The notes below the pieces were generated by a model, which saw only the letters and a list, made by a program, of their open reading frames with translations, ran no database searches and was not told the origin of the DNA. DNA of 64,000 nucleotides. It comes from Enoplosus armatus (taxonomy: Eukaryota > Chordata > Actinopteri > Centrarchiformes > Enoplosidae). This document shows, piece by piece, positions 25,101 to 36,300 of the stretch. The stretch is from NCBI RefSeq assembly GCF_043641665.1, contig NC_092181.1, positions 5,556,921 through 5,620,920 on the forward strand, given 5' to 3'. The first letter of the stretch is position 1, and every line of letters begins with the position of its first letter. A program made the translations under genes and the position numbers.

Positions 25101-25674
25101 ATTCAAAGCTTTGCAACACACAGTCCCATCATTTTCTTGCTTTTCAAAGTAGTTTTGTTTCAATCGTTCACCTACCTGTTGACAAAGTCACGGTCTACCA
25201 GTCCGTTCTGGGTGTAGATCTCTTGAAGAGCAGAGTGAAACTTGGCTCCAGACACTTCTCCTGTTGCTGTGGGACCTAGACAGGCCTGGACCAGCTCTTG
25301 AGGAGACGAACCCTGCAGTCAGAGGTCAAAGGCTAGAGGTTACAGTTCCAGTAACAGGTAAAAAGAAGGGTGAGAGAGGTAAACAAGTTGTTGCGGTTTG
25401 CGGAGCCGTGTCACAAAGGATATGAAATGTTTCTGCATGACTGTGATGACACAAGATCGTGCTGTCTTGCACATTTCGTCTTCCATCTTACCGTGGGTTT
25501 GAACTCATGACCAGCCGCCTCAGCCACCGCCCGACATGTCTCCGTCACTTTTTGCAATAGAGCCGTTCCTGTAATGCTGACATGAGTGGACGTCCCGCCG
25601 CCGATTGGGACAAAGGCCACGGTGGTCCCTGATAGGGCCAAAGCCAGCAGGACTATGCCCAGCGCTGAAGTCAT
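16144..25674 (-). CDS. vwa7: von Willebrand factor A domain-containing protein 7-like, 17 coding exons, 926 aa
   Basis: Coding exons in transcript order: 25674-25492, 25312-25176, 25049-24905, 24693-24600, 24395-24267, 23082-22896, 22773-22604, 22313-22201, 22071-21955, 21846-21673, 21349-21217, 21064-20912, 20173-20081, 18496-18225, 18045-17912, 16853-16694, 16530-16144. They total 2781 nt, all phases agree and all ends are GT-AG. Residues 1-20 form a signal peptide. A Het-C-like region carries LHTLQDFYSHSNWVELGY (about 151-168), followed by a Cys-rich stretch and a GKCSHGG segment. The VWA domain (about 300-480) has the MIDAS-type D307-T-T-G-S311, GGGDVPEMC and IFVFTDA. Ig-like beta-rich segments follow. 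The last about 25 residues are hydrophobic (LTLSLPLWLYLLVSATHSLL), suggesting a GPI-anchor signal or membrane tail. Human VWA7 is of similar length with the same motif order. Molecular function is poorly known; secreted or surface-bound is inferred. Paralogue (vwa7 versus a fish duplicate) is not settled. Confidence 0.9.
18790..18870. repeat. Short direct repeat with TTATAACGTGATAA core
   Basis: TTATAACGTGATAAGTTTAC followed by TGTTATAACA is repeated about 48 bp later as TTATAACGTGATAACTTATA plus TTGTTAAAACA. A related ACGTTATAACGTAAC lies at about 19328. Each unit contains an internal palindrome (TTATAACG/CGTTATAA-like). It lies in a vwa7-like intron, and no function is evident. Confidence 0.5.
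19383..19650. repeat. Interspersed repeat, family B, copy 2
   Basis: Contains GAGTCGTGTTTCTGGACACC, GTCTGCTGTTTGGTGGTGGG, AGGTAGTGTACCATGGGTTT, AAACAGCTGTCTGCTG, GATAAGAGTGGTGAGCGTGA and ACGCTCCATAGA in this order. The same blocks appear at 45161-45480 in the same order. No coding frame is visible. Confidence 0.6.
20316..20840. mobile_element. Inverted-repeat teleost element, family A, copy 2 (vwa7-like intron)
   Basis: The most complete of three copies. The left part has CATGAGAAGGTCAATACCAC, CTCATGTGTGTGCGGTAAAT and TTAGCTTAGCTTAGCACAAA followed by GACTGG. The right part is its inverted counterpart (CCAGTCTTTATGCTAAGCTA, ATATTTACC, GAGAGTGGTAATGATCTTCT). The central segment has TGGGGGTTATGTGCTGGAGT. 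The whole element could fold into a long imperfect hairpin. No protein is encoded. Confidence 0.7.
21437..21640. mobile_element. LINE-like 3' fragment in a vwa7-like intron
   Basis: Contains GGGTTGCACAACGAAATGCA and TCACAGCCTGAGGAAAGAAC followed by a GGTACGACAGCGGATAC stretch. These resemble the non-coding tail of common teleost non-LTR retrotransposons as I know them. The fragment is short with no reverse transcriptase frame, and orientation and clade are uncertain. Confidence 0.4.
23463..23647. repeat. Possible dispersed DNA-transposon fragment
   Basis: The segment containing CTATCTCTACGTCACACATT, GATTGGTTGTAGTGTCCAGA and ending GAATTGGTCTGGCAATGCCA resembles a dispersed teleost repeat with GCC-AGACC-type ends. 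It abuts the family A copy at 23648. Only one copy is in this window, so the call rests on recall of the family and is weak. Confidence 0.35.
23648..24026. mobile_element. Inverted-repeat teleost element, family A, copy 3 (vwa7-like intron)
   Basis: Starts TTAAAGATACATTTTCCTGC, carries TTAGCTTAGCATAAAGACTG followed by GAAACAGGGTGAAACAGCTAGCC, then GCGGTTATGTGTGGGACTAC and CCTGCCGGTTGCCTGGCA, and ends CCCAAAATGACAAACTGTTC plus GTTTAA. It matches copies 1 and 2 in block order; the right half is partly deleted. Non-coding. Confidence 0.65.
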
Positions 25675-26687
25675 GATCAATCTACAGGGAGAGAAAAATG
25701 ATGACTGTTGATTCAACTGATTTTGGATGCTCATGCTGCCAAATATTTCTGAAAGATATGTTGGAAGACACATTAGAATCAGAAAAGTTTGAATAAGAGA
25801 ATTTCAATCCTATGCGAGCCATCTATGAGAATTTTTATGAGCAAAATCCAAAATGATAACTTCATAAAGGTAAAGGTGAGAGAAAACCAATACCTAACAA
25901 ACAGCTTGTGCTGATTTTTAGAAGCTTTGTCTGTAGCATTCTCCCGGTGTTTTTTCACAGAAAAGAAGAATTTCTATTGTAAGCCCAATCAAGTTATTCA
26001 AGGTACTGAACTGAGCGTGACGTGAGGAGTTTGTTATAGGCAAAAGACTCACATTCAGTACACACTTCAAGACTGTGCTGATGGGCCACTCCCCACAAAA
26101 CACATCTTTGCACTTTTTGCTTTGCCCTTTATTTGCTATTCACACAAATCTCTCAGTGATTATGAAAACAGTGAAAACTGAAAGCTATCTGGACAATAGG
26201 TTCCAACCCGTATAATATAATGTTTGCAACAATGCTGTATTGTTGTATTTTGTCAAATAGAATATGAAAATAATGAAAAAATGATAATATATAAATATTA
26301 CAAAAGATAAAAAATAACGTATACAAAAAAAGTAAATGTATAAATAGTCGTTTACAACAATGTAAATCACTCATGGGTTCATTTGATTGAAAACAAACTT
26401 TAACTGGAAAAATAAGACAAAAAGAAAACTTTTAATTTTGAATTTTGAATATATACACTGATGCCTTTTCCCTACAAAACAAATAAATAATCTGATCAAA
26501 GATGATCATTCTAAACTTAGAATTCTCTTGCTGTAATCTTTTCATCATTATGAAAACGTTTTTAAAAATATAACCTTTTCAATTTTACAAGAACTTCAAA
26601 ATGTCTTAAGCTATGTGGGGAAACTGCTGTCAGCACAGTACCTTGTCAATTAAATGTACAAAAAGGAACTTTGAAATGCAATCATAC

Positions 26688-26770
26688 CTTGATGCTTCTC
26701 AGCTCTGATGACACCAGTGACTTAAAGAAGTGTAACGTCCGGCCCCACCACCCCATAGCAGATATATACA
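26688..26770 (-). promoter_or_regulatory. TATA promoter and non-coding first exon of the vwa7-like gene
   Basis: On the minus strand a TGTATATATC TATA box lies at 26770-26761. About 30 bases on would be the transcription start (near 26735, inferred). The short exon then ends AGCATCAAG|GTATGA at 26688. The next exon starts at 25681 after TCTCCCTGTAG and has the start codon 8 bases in. Clear TATA plus donor spacing supports this, but there is no transcript evidence. Confidence 0.5.
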
Positions 26771-29700
26771 CTCCATTGTAAAACGGAGGGTGGGGACTTG
26801 TGTATGCATGCTATCTGTGTTTAACTGGGAGGGTTTCACAATAAAACATAATGTGTCATGATTCAAGTCACATCTTGAGGAACAGATCCACTTTACTGTT
26901 TGAGTGCAATGATGTATGCTGAGATAATTATTTATTAGTTTGTCCCCAGAATGACCACAATGTGAGTAAAATGGTTTTCACTGCTTGCAAAGGTTCAAAC
27001 AAAGGTGGGGCAAGTTAAGATATAACTTGATTCATTCTTCCCACCTCTCAAGTTAGAGGTGGAGGACTGGAGGATAATGACTTCAACAGCATGATGTACA
27101 CTTTGAGTACAGTAATACAAGTCACTTGATAAGGGAACTGTTTCCTGGTTTCAGTTTGGTTGATTTGTCTGCATACATACACACATGCAGACTGGATATG
27201 AATTAGACTTTCATGTGATTTTCAATGTTTCCCTCTTAGATGTGTTTTCCTGTCAACCTGACCTGGATCCAGGATATAAACGGGATAGATTATAGTCTTA
27301 ACTAACTAATAACATTTCTTAGATTTCATTTGTTAGGACCTTCACCATGTACTCATCTATCACTTCCTGAAACACATTCCAACTAGCTCAATAACTGATT
27401 GGGATCTTAAAAATACACATTTCATACCTTTATTGCGAGGGCACAGTCATCTATGGGTGTCGGTGCAGGGGTTGACTGTTTGTGTAGGAACTATGAGGTG
27501 TTAACTCGTCAACTGGTATCTGGATCCTCTCTATATTTATGTTATTGGAAGCATTTAAGTACTCTCAGTTCTCAGCTAAACTCTTGGGAAATGGTGTACT
27601 CAGGTCCAGCCAGGTATCTGGACAGGACAGGAAGTGTTTTGCTGCAGCAGCCCAGAAGGTGTAATTCCTTACGACACTCCCTGTGCCCTGCCTTAAAAAA
27701 CCTTTGATATGTATAGTAACCAGGCAACTGGCTGACCCTTATCCTTTTACCTCCCAGATCTATAGGTCCAAAGAGCACCGAGGAGGGAGAGTGGGCAGTG
27801 GCAGAGAAAGCAAGCGTATTGAGGTTGGAGAGGAGCTGAAATTGGGAAAAACACGGGTTGAAAAGCGAGTTAAAGAGAAAGTGAGTTAATTACTAATAAC
27901 CCATGATATTTCTAATGCTGAGATGAAGAAATTATAAAACTAAATCTAATTAAATCAGTAATTCTCAACATGTGTGTGACTCTTCTGTCAATAATGCGTG
28001 TAACACCAGTTATCTGGGTATATGCAGGGCATTATCCTTTTTCCATGCAAATTTCCATGCAAATTAGTTATGGTTCCATGGTAGTGACGGGGGATTTTTA
28101 TGACTGATTTATAATCTGATCCGACCATAAACTTATCTTTGAACTTGAAAGGACCAGTGTGTAGGATTTAGTGGCATCTAGTGGTGAGGTTGCAGACTGC
28201 AGCTGTGTGAGTTCGATTCCAACTGTGGAGGAGAACCTAAGGCCTTCAGGTGCATCCGCGCCTCCAAACTCGAGCTGCCGCAAAAAAATGCAAAAGGCCC
28301 TCCCTATGTAGATATGAAGGGCTCATTCTAACAAAAACACAATGATTCTTAGTTTCAGGTGATTTGAAAACATAATTATGAATATTATATTCCATTTCTG
28401 CCAATAGATCCCCCTAAATCCTGCACACCGGTCCTTTAATTAGATGCTGTACTTCAGCTACATGTTTTGTTTGCTTTTTTAACAATACAAATATCTTTAG
28501 TTTAATACAAAGATATTTGTATCGTTTTTACATTCAAACTGACAGCATGGTTTGTGATCCCTTGACATCTTTCATCTCCTCTGTATAATCGCACAAAACA
28601 GGCATTTTGAAAGTGGCGTTTTGAGTCGCGTTCACCACCAGATGGTGACAGAGACGTTTGTAACCACAAAGCAGAACACTTTCTCTCCTCTTCACACTTT
28701 GCTCTGATAGATACTGTGAGCTGCCAACAAATATTTAAATGTACTACTGAAAGTAGATTAAGACTGTTGTGTTAACTACACAGAGGATGTCAGTGTGGGA
28801 ATGTGTCAGTATATAGGCTTTTTTTGTTGATGCAATGTACCATCATGGAAACTACAGCACAGTATGAAGTGTAAGGGGAACTAGTTCACACAAGTCCAGC
28901 TTCAGCACCAAGATCAGTCACGTAGGACAGACAATGCCATGTCACAGATATCACGTTTCAGTTTCTGTATGTGTTCTGTTTTTCCTCTCTTTCTCATATG
29001 CAGTTTTTCCATGTCTCCCACACACCAGTCTCAATTGCAATTTCAGTCAAATTTGCATCCGCGTCGACACACTCACTCATCAGAAATGTTATTAGCATAT
29101 ACGGCGGAGCAAGGAGAGGTATGTCTGTGTGTGTGTGTGTGTGTGTGCGTATGTGGCAGGGATTCAGTGGGTGTCTCCATAACAGGAGAGCTGTAGAAAG
29201 TGACAGAACTGGAGGGATGAGTGTCAGTGACAGTGAGGCAAAGAGGAAGACAGACCAGGAATCTGGAATGAAACGCTGTGACTTTGTCTCTCCTCTGTGA
29301 ATGTAACCTGACGTCTAGGTGAGTGTCACAGAAACTTCTAAATGAAATCACAGCTCATAGCGCTATGATGATTGTATGTAGCTGTGGTCACATTAGCAAG
29401 AAGTCCACAGCTTTTCATGACTCCTGCTGTGATCATCAGTGCATGTTATGATGATACTGACTTTTCATGGTTTTGATCTATTTCCTGCCTCTATCAAGCA
29501 TTCATTTGTGGATATATTTAATATCAGGAGTTCACAATAGAATCTGCTGTGAGATTTACAGATAGTTTCTTGCCAGGTACACCTGGCTAAAGAGCCCTGT
29601 TATAAATCCTACCTTTATGAAGGTTATACTGTTTAGCTTTAGCTTCAAAGCTGTTTTAGAGAGGGGTTGATTTAACTTTATGGTCATTATGGAGGCTGTA

Positions 29701-31879
29701 TTTCATGGTGCTGTTGAACTGCACTGCTTCATACTGAGAGGTGTTTGTGATATTTTGTCCACCTAATTTATATTAGTGAGCGTAGACTAGATATCAGCTA
29801 GGTGTTAAAAAATAAAATGCCAACTGATTGCCATTCGGATGCTTTTGACATTTAATATAAACAGAGCAGCTAGGAGCGATTATAAGTAGCGATATGGAAC
29901 TGCAATTTTAATATCAACTCCTACATGAAAGTGCACAGCTACAAATGTTATACGTCGACAGCTCACCAGGCACCAAAGTCAGCACGCTGACATAACACAA
30001 GGAAATGTAATCATAAAAGGAAGTATTAATAAAAAACAAAGAGCTTGTCAATGTGCCAAAGCTTGCAGGCTCAGCAGTAAAGCTGCAAAGGTGCTGAGCG
30101 GCTCATTTTGACCTTTATTCCTCTGTACTGTGTGTTCGGCGTTTCCGAGGAGCATCTGCTTCTCACATTTGTGGTTATTCAAGTTCTCAGTTTATCATTC
30201 TAAAGGCAGCTGTCTCACCATTCAACATTTTATTCAAGCAGAAACACCCTCTGATTTGTGACCATATATGCAGTTTACACTTGAGGGGGAGACCAGTCTC
30301 GTCAGCGTTGTGTCATGGATATATTGGCTCACATGTCTGTATTCATGTGCAGACATGGTGCTGTGTTTACCTCATCTAGGCTGTCAGCATAAGGGGATGT
30401 GACTAAGCATATGACCACGGCTTTATGTAGGAACACAATGGAAACACTTGATTTGAACAGTTTTTATTCTAAAATATTTAATGATAATTAGATGTTTCAC
30501 ATGTCAGCTATTTCTCGTACATAACTCCAAGTGTAACCATAACGTAACTGGGCTACTGAGTTTTAATATCTTCTGTAATTGGAGAAATAATTGACAATTT
30601 GCAACCAATAAGGACACTGGGATGCCCAACAATGGTTACCTGTGCATTCTGGTGATTTACCAGCTAGCCGGTGCTGCCAGCTCCATGCTGGCCAACAACC
30701 AACGGCCTTTAGCATGCAAGCAAGAATATTTGTTCAATGCTTACGTCTTAGTGATTATTTCCTTGATGACAAGCAGACTTTGGTTACATCCCAGACTCCA
30801 GGGTTTAGCCCCTATTGGAAAGTGTGAGAATGGCTGCAGTTAGATGACATTGCCATGGAGTTATTCTGGGGTGCTTTGCATGCATTGGGTGACACAGTGT
30901 TGATGAGCTTTGAAAAACAGCATCAACGACTACCTTTATTGCTTTCACTTTCAGTTCACTGATTATGTGTCCTGGCAGTTTTCAGGATTAGTACAAAGTG
31001 GTTATATCAATGATAAAGAGATTTATTGGCACATAAACAAACACGAATCCTGACAACGGCATGCTCATATCTCTTTTGGTTCTCAAACATTCCTGGGCTG
31101 TATTGCTTTACTAAACAGTCTCCCGCGAGCTGGTATGTGGTTCGACCACAAGAGCAGGCTTTGACATGTAGTTCGTATCAAAGAGACACTGTAGAGAAGT
31201 GTTTGTTTTGTCTCGTTTGGTTTTCTAGAGAGTGAGGAATGACGGAAAAGTGTTTTTAGTGTATTGTGGGTGTGTTTTAGTGTATTAGGGTGAACTTGTA
31301 GCTCAAGGACAGTCATTACATTAGTGTGTCATTATGCAACTTGAAAGGCAGTAGAGCAGGATGTGAATATATGATACATGAAATGCCCTGGAACTACTGT
31401 TTGTCTGTCTTGCTCTTATTGTTCATGCTGTATAGTCGAAAATCCAAAAATGTAATCCTACAAGACAGTTACTGCCAAGAATAATACTGTTCAAGAGGAT
31501 TCATCATCTTTAATCATGTCAGTCATGTTGTTGATTTAATTCTCACCATTATCAGCTTAATTGCATTTGATAAGGTTTTCATTAAATTAAATGAGAACCA
31601 TAATCGTCTCGCTTGTTAATCTTTATTGATCAATTACAAATCTACTTTGCTGCTGAGGAAAATGTAGTGCTTGTACACGAGGAAAGGGAGTGGTGTTTTA
31701 TCAGCTGTCTACAGGCAAGGGCAAGTCTACTGGTCATATCATCATCATCGCCATCACCATCATCAGCACCATCACCGTAAAAAAATGTTCTTTTTTCCAC
31801 TGTCGACAACCATGGACATGCATAAAAAATTGCAGAAGGTAACACGTACAAAACATTTAGCTTTCAAACAAAAACTAGC
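26771..31879. other. Intergenic spacer upstream of both vwa7-like and ptgdr2-like genes
   Basis: No coding exon was recognised. It contains one clear MITE (28148-28437), a short (TG)n at about 29125-29147, and a CAT/ATC-rich stretch at 31737-31777 that is a simple repeat. Untranslated first exon(s) of the ptgdr2-like gene probably lie in its right part, because the coding exon is preceded by a splice acceptor. Confidence 0.45.
28148..28437. mobile_element. MITE with about 27-bp terminal inverted repeats
   Basis: The left end AAAGGACCAGTGTGTAGGAT (then TTAGTGG) and the right end, which inverts to AAAGGACCGGTGTGCAGGAT (then TTAGGGG), match over about 27 bases with three or so mismatches. The 290-bp element has no coding frame. 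The interior words GTGGCATCTAGTGGTGAGGT and ATTATATTCCATTTCTGCCA are typical of a widespread teleost non-autonomous family as I recall it. No convincing target-site duplication is left. Confidence 0.8.
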
Positions 31880-31966
31880 ATGTGCACACCAGCACCTCCT
31901 AACCCTAACTCTGATTCTCATCAGTTCTCCATTAGCGTCACTGTCTTTTTTTCTTTCAGAGCACCG

Positions 31967-33397
31967 ATGTCAAACACGACCTTCACCTCAGATGCCTCGG
32001 GGGGACAGCTGATCTGTCCCCTGCTACAGGTCATGACGGAGCACAGGCTCAACAACAACACAAAGGCCAATTTGGTGGTGGTTTGCATCCACGGTCTGGT
32101 CTCCTGCCTGGGGATTTTGGAGAATGCCCTCATCCTTTGGGTGGTGGGCTTCCGCCTGCGGCGGCGCACCGTGGCCTCTGTCTGGGTGCTCAACCTGGCC
32201 ATGTCTGACTTCCTGGCAACACTGACGCTGCCCCTCTTCACCTTCTACCTTTACTCCTCACATAGCTGGGAGCTCGGCAGCCATCTTTGCAAAACGCAGG
32301 CTTCCATCTTCTTCTTGAACATGTTTGTATCAGCCTTCCTGCTGGCAGCCATTTCACTGGACCGCTGCCTTCTGGTGGCCAAGCCAGTGTGGAGCCAGAA
32401 TCACCGGTCAGTGGCTGGAGCGTGGAAGGTGTGTGTATTGGGTTGGCTGTGGGCAGCAGTTAATACATTACCTTACTTGCTGTTCCGCTCAGTGACCGAA
32501 AAACAGGATGGGCGGAAACTTTGCTATCATAATTTTGCCTTGTATTCATCCTCTCAAGCCACTCTGGAGAGAGATTGTAAAGTGAGGCAGGCAGCAACAG
32601 CCATCTCCAAGTTGCTGCTGGCGTTCCTGTTCCCCCTGGTGGTGATTGCAGGGAGCTACATCCAAATTTGTGTAAGCCTGAGGAAGAGGAGGAGGAGGAG
32701 GAAGCAGAGTGCCAACAGGCTCACTGATGGACTGATTGTGTCAAACAAAGATGGGACATCAGGAACTACAAATATTCCCACAACCACAAAGAACACCAAC
32801 ATCTTTCTCAAGCCTCTGGCCTCCGGTCCATCTTTATCCTTGACTCCTACTACCTTGTCCCCCGCTACCTCTAATCAGACCAGTCAGAGTCAGCTGTCCC
32901 AGAGCTTTACCAAGATGGTGACATTTGTGATTGCAGCATTTGCACTGTGTTGCGCTCCGTATCACATCTTCTGCATAATCGAAGTGACAGCCCAGTACTG
33001 GGGCAAAAATCTTGTCCTAGTGGAGGTTGGGCTTCCCCTAGCGACAACCTTTGCATTCTTGAATCCAGTGTTGAACCCTATTCTGTACGCTTTCAGCTGC
33101 CCAAACTTCTGCGTGAGAATACGACAGAGTCTGGGGGCAGTGTTTGACGGTCTGGTGGAGGAAGGAGGGGGATTACTGATGGTGCCAGGGAGGAGTTTAA
33201 GAGCTCATATTAGACGGAAGAGCAGTCGGGATGTGAGCCTTGCAATGCCAGGGTCACCAAAGGGTTCATGTTCACCCTGTCCATCACCTGGCATCCAACC
33301 CCCCTTCCCACCACCGCCTTTGCCCTTCGAAGGCCTCAAAGACAGTCACATGGAGCAGATAAGACAAGAATCAAAAAATGAGGTGGAATATAGCTGA
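31967..33397 (+). CDS. ptgdr2: Prostaglandin D2 receptor 2-like GPCR (CRTH2 type), 476 aa
   Basis: A single coding exon. The ATG at 31967 follows a polypyrimidine tract and acceptor (TTCTTTCAG ending 31959), so a 5' UTR intron is likely; this start also gives an N-terminus typical of the family. Seven hydrophobic segments are visible. N-glycosylation sites occur at N3 and near N30-31. The probable disulphide is C108-C186. The TM2-TM3 segment HSWELGSHLCK, the FFLNMF..SAFLLAAISLDRC block (DRC at 132-134 in place of DRY) and PVWSQNHR match the PTGDR2/GPR44 family closely. NPILY is at 370-374. Known role: receptor for prostaglandin D2, Gi-coupled, on leukocytes. Oddities are a third intracellular loop of about 78 residues (238-316, starting with an Arg-rich run) and CCAP instead of CWxP in TM6. 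The C-tail is Ser/Pro-rich. Whether it is the direct orthologue or a fish paralogue is open. Confidence 0.88.
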   Translation: MSNTTFTSDASGGQLICPLLQVMTEHRLNNNTKANLVVVCIHGLVSCLGILENALILWVVGFRLRRRTVASVWVLNLAMSDFLATLTLPLFTFYLYSSHSWELGSHLCKTQASIFFLNMFVSAFLLAAISLDRCLLVAKPVWSQNHRSVAGAWKVCVLGWLWAAVNTLPYLLFRSVTEKQDGRKLCYHNFALYSSSQATLERDCKVRQAATAISKLLLAFLFPLVVIAGSYIQICVSLRKRRRRRKQSANRLTDGLIVSNKDGTSGTTNIPTTTKNTNIFLKPLASGPSLSLTPTTLSPATSNQTSQSQLSQSFTKMVTFVIAAFALCCAPYHIFCIIEVTAQYWGKNLVLVEVGLPLATTFAFLNPVLNPILYAFSCPNFCVRIRQSLGAVFDGLVEEGGGLLMVPGRSLRAHIRRKSSRDVSLAMPGSPKGSCSPCPSPGIQPPFPPPPLPFEGLKDSHMEQIRQESKNEVEYS

Positions 33398-36300
33398 GAC
33401 TCTGTTGGATTTTTGGCTTTATATGTTTGATTTAGTAGACTGCTTCACACACACTGACAAAATAACGGCAAAACAAGTTACTTCAGTCTCAGCTGTACTT
33501 TACATTATACCTGCTAAGCATCCCTGTGTTAGCATTGTCGTTGTGAGCATGATAGCATGCTGATGTCGGCATTTAACTAAATGCATTCCTGTACCTCACT
33601 GAGCCGAAAGAATGACTGTAGACTCTTAGTCTTGTTGCTGTGTTACGTATCTGTCTTGCATTTTGTGACAGCATTTAAATGTCAAAAATATTTTGCACAG
33701 CATTGACTGGCTTCACTCACCGCCATACATGAAAACTCTTTTGGTTTGTCTGTATCTCTTTGGCATGAAATTGAAAAGCATTTTTGCGGACATAAATTAT
33801 TGGTCTGGTTTGGTTGGGGTTTTTTTCAGTATAAGGGTTTACCAAACCTTTTACTGAAGTCTTCTAACATGTTGTCATTTGACTAGATTCTTCTGAAATC
33901 CCCCAACTTTTCCCTTCTCATAGTAAGCTGTAAATATAAATAGAAAAAATAAGGAAATGCACTCTCAAGGAGGTTGCACTTATCTAGCAACACTGCCAAG
34001 GGCTCACACAATAAATGTGAGGGGTCATGAGATGAATAAAGGGATAGAAAAAAACTCAAATACATTTCTGCTGCACCAAATTATTTCTAATTTTATTCAA
34101 ATGAAAAGTGAGAAAGAACAGCAAAAGCTTTTTAAGGGCTCACAAGACATCCATGTAATGTAGATCTCAGCCACCAGAGAGCAGTATAGCACCAATTACA
34201 TAAACAGACATGAAACGATAAAGTAGGATTATGCTTTTCAGGTCCTGTAATCCAGGAGCACTTTAAATCTGAACTGCTGAACGTCTGACCACCTTTCTGA
34301 GTGATTGGATTTTATCATATCTGATATCCGTTTTGATTGACTGTCTCATCACCGCCGTCGCAAGTGTCTGGTTCCATCACACTCAATCGGACGCACCCAC
34401 CCACACACAGGCTCAGGTGTAATGTAGGCCACAGCAGTGTGGGATTACCATGGAGGTAGTTGTAATTTGGAGAGAATATTAGAGAGTGAAGATCCAGAAT
34501 ATAAAGACAGAGCAGGATTAAACCTAACGGGTCAGACTGACATACAAAGCTCCACTTTCCTCTTAACCATTCAGTTCCAGCAGATTATCTTTCCGTCACT
34601 CTCCCTCCTTTTTGGACTATCTCTCGTTCTCTCCCCCTCTGTGTTCTTCTATTTCTCTCTTTATGTCTTTTTGGCTGTGTAGCAATGCCTTTTCTCCTTG
34701 AAGTGAGGGAGCAACCAAAGACACTTACAGTGAACTGAAAGTGGCAAAGAAACAGGAAGGACGTGAATGGAGGAGGAGAAAAAGAATTAGGGAAGGAAAT
34801 GTGTTTTCAGAGGTGGACATGCATCCTGTGTACATTTCACTGAATTGTTTTACAAGTGGAAAACACTGTGATTATATAATGCTTTGAAGGGATCTTATAC
34901 AGGTTTCCTTTTTTCCTTATTTCAGTCTTCCCTTGCAAGATTTACGGCAAAAGATTATCAAATAGTTACAAATGATCATCATAATCAATTGGTAGTTCAT
35001 AGTGCCAATATGTCAGTTTGGAGAAATGGTTTTAAGCACATCATCTGTACCGGCAGTCATCCCCACTTTCACAACAACAGGTCTTAGTTCATGACTACAG
35101 CGAGATTTCTGACTTGGTTGGTGGTCTTTAACGTCAGCGACTGAAGCTGAGCACTGACTTTTAATTGTTCCTCTTTGGCTCAGAAAAACTATTATTTCAG
35201 TTTTGGGTTAGGGTTAGGGCTTGGGGGCCTCACATGTCTGAAATCCTGAAATCCTCAAAACAATTGTTGAAAAACAGCCTATTTAAAAATGGAAGGTTTG
35301 ATATGGGCCTATAGTTGTTCATTAGTGAGGTGTCTAGATTGTCCTTTCTTATGAGGTTCACCTTCCTCCCCACCCCAATAATGTTTGTACAGTCCTTAAA
35401 TGATTGACTGAGGGGATAGAAAACCCAGGGGGCACGGAAAAGGCCAACAAACGTATATGAGTCAACTGAATAGTCTCAGTATTTCTTGGTGTAATTCACA
35501 GAATCTCTCTGAAGAGACGCTCGACTACATAAAAGACAGAAACACACGGATCAGGATAAAGATAATGAAACAGCAGGAGAACAGTGAGAACATTGACGAC
35601 GTAAGATGTGCTCAAACGATAAAGCCAAAGAGATTACATAAAGCGCTGTGAAAAACAGTTGGTGCGGATGAGAGATAAGGAAAGAAAGAGTAGATGGAGG
35701 GTGGCAAGTATTGCTTTAAAAGGGTTTAATGCACTGCTACAGTACTTATAGCTGACAGATGCTGACTAGAGAATTAAAGCGCATCGCATGTCAGTGGTTT
35801 TCTTTTAAAACACCATGCACTGAGGTATACACCCATATGCATACACACGTACAAAAAAGATATAAAAACTATAAAAAGTTGTACACTGATGTATCATGTC
35901 AATGCAAATTCAACCGAATTATTCAAACACAGCAGCATGTGTGCAAAACTGTGTATGTGTATTATAATGTACATTTGTGTTAATAGAAGGAGTCTAATAA
36001 AGTTTTATACGCTATGTTTGTTCTTTAGTTTGACTGCAAGTATTACTATGAGTAATACTGCTATATCTGTGAAATAGATCCCAGAATATGAGATATAAGA
36101 GATTAATGGAGGAAGTAGTGAACCAGTTCCTGGTCGTAAGTGTTGCTACTATACTTACCCCTGGTCTCCGAGGAAGGACCAGGATTCACTTTGGCTTCAA
36201 GTTTGGGAAAGAATTCCAATACAAAGAGTTTCCCTTGCCGTCAGATCATGAAGGTGGTTATAAAGGACACTTCCAGAGGCTGAGCAACACTCCTTTTGTT

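Noticed and set aside
31880..31966. 29-codon N-terminal extension of the receptor
   Set aside because: It spans a polypyrimidine tract and splice acceptor ending at 31959. The family-like start is MSNTT at 31967.
35206..35224. GGGTTAGGGTTAGGG-like interstitial telomere repeat (another loose one near 57575)
   Set aside because: Only two or three units; too short to be more than chance or an old repair scar.
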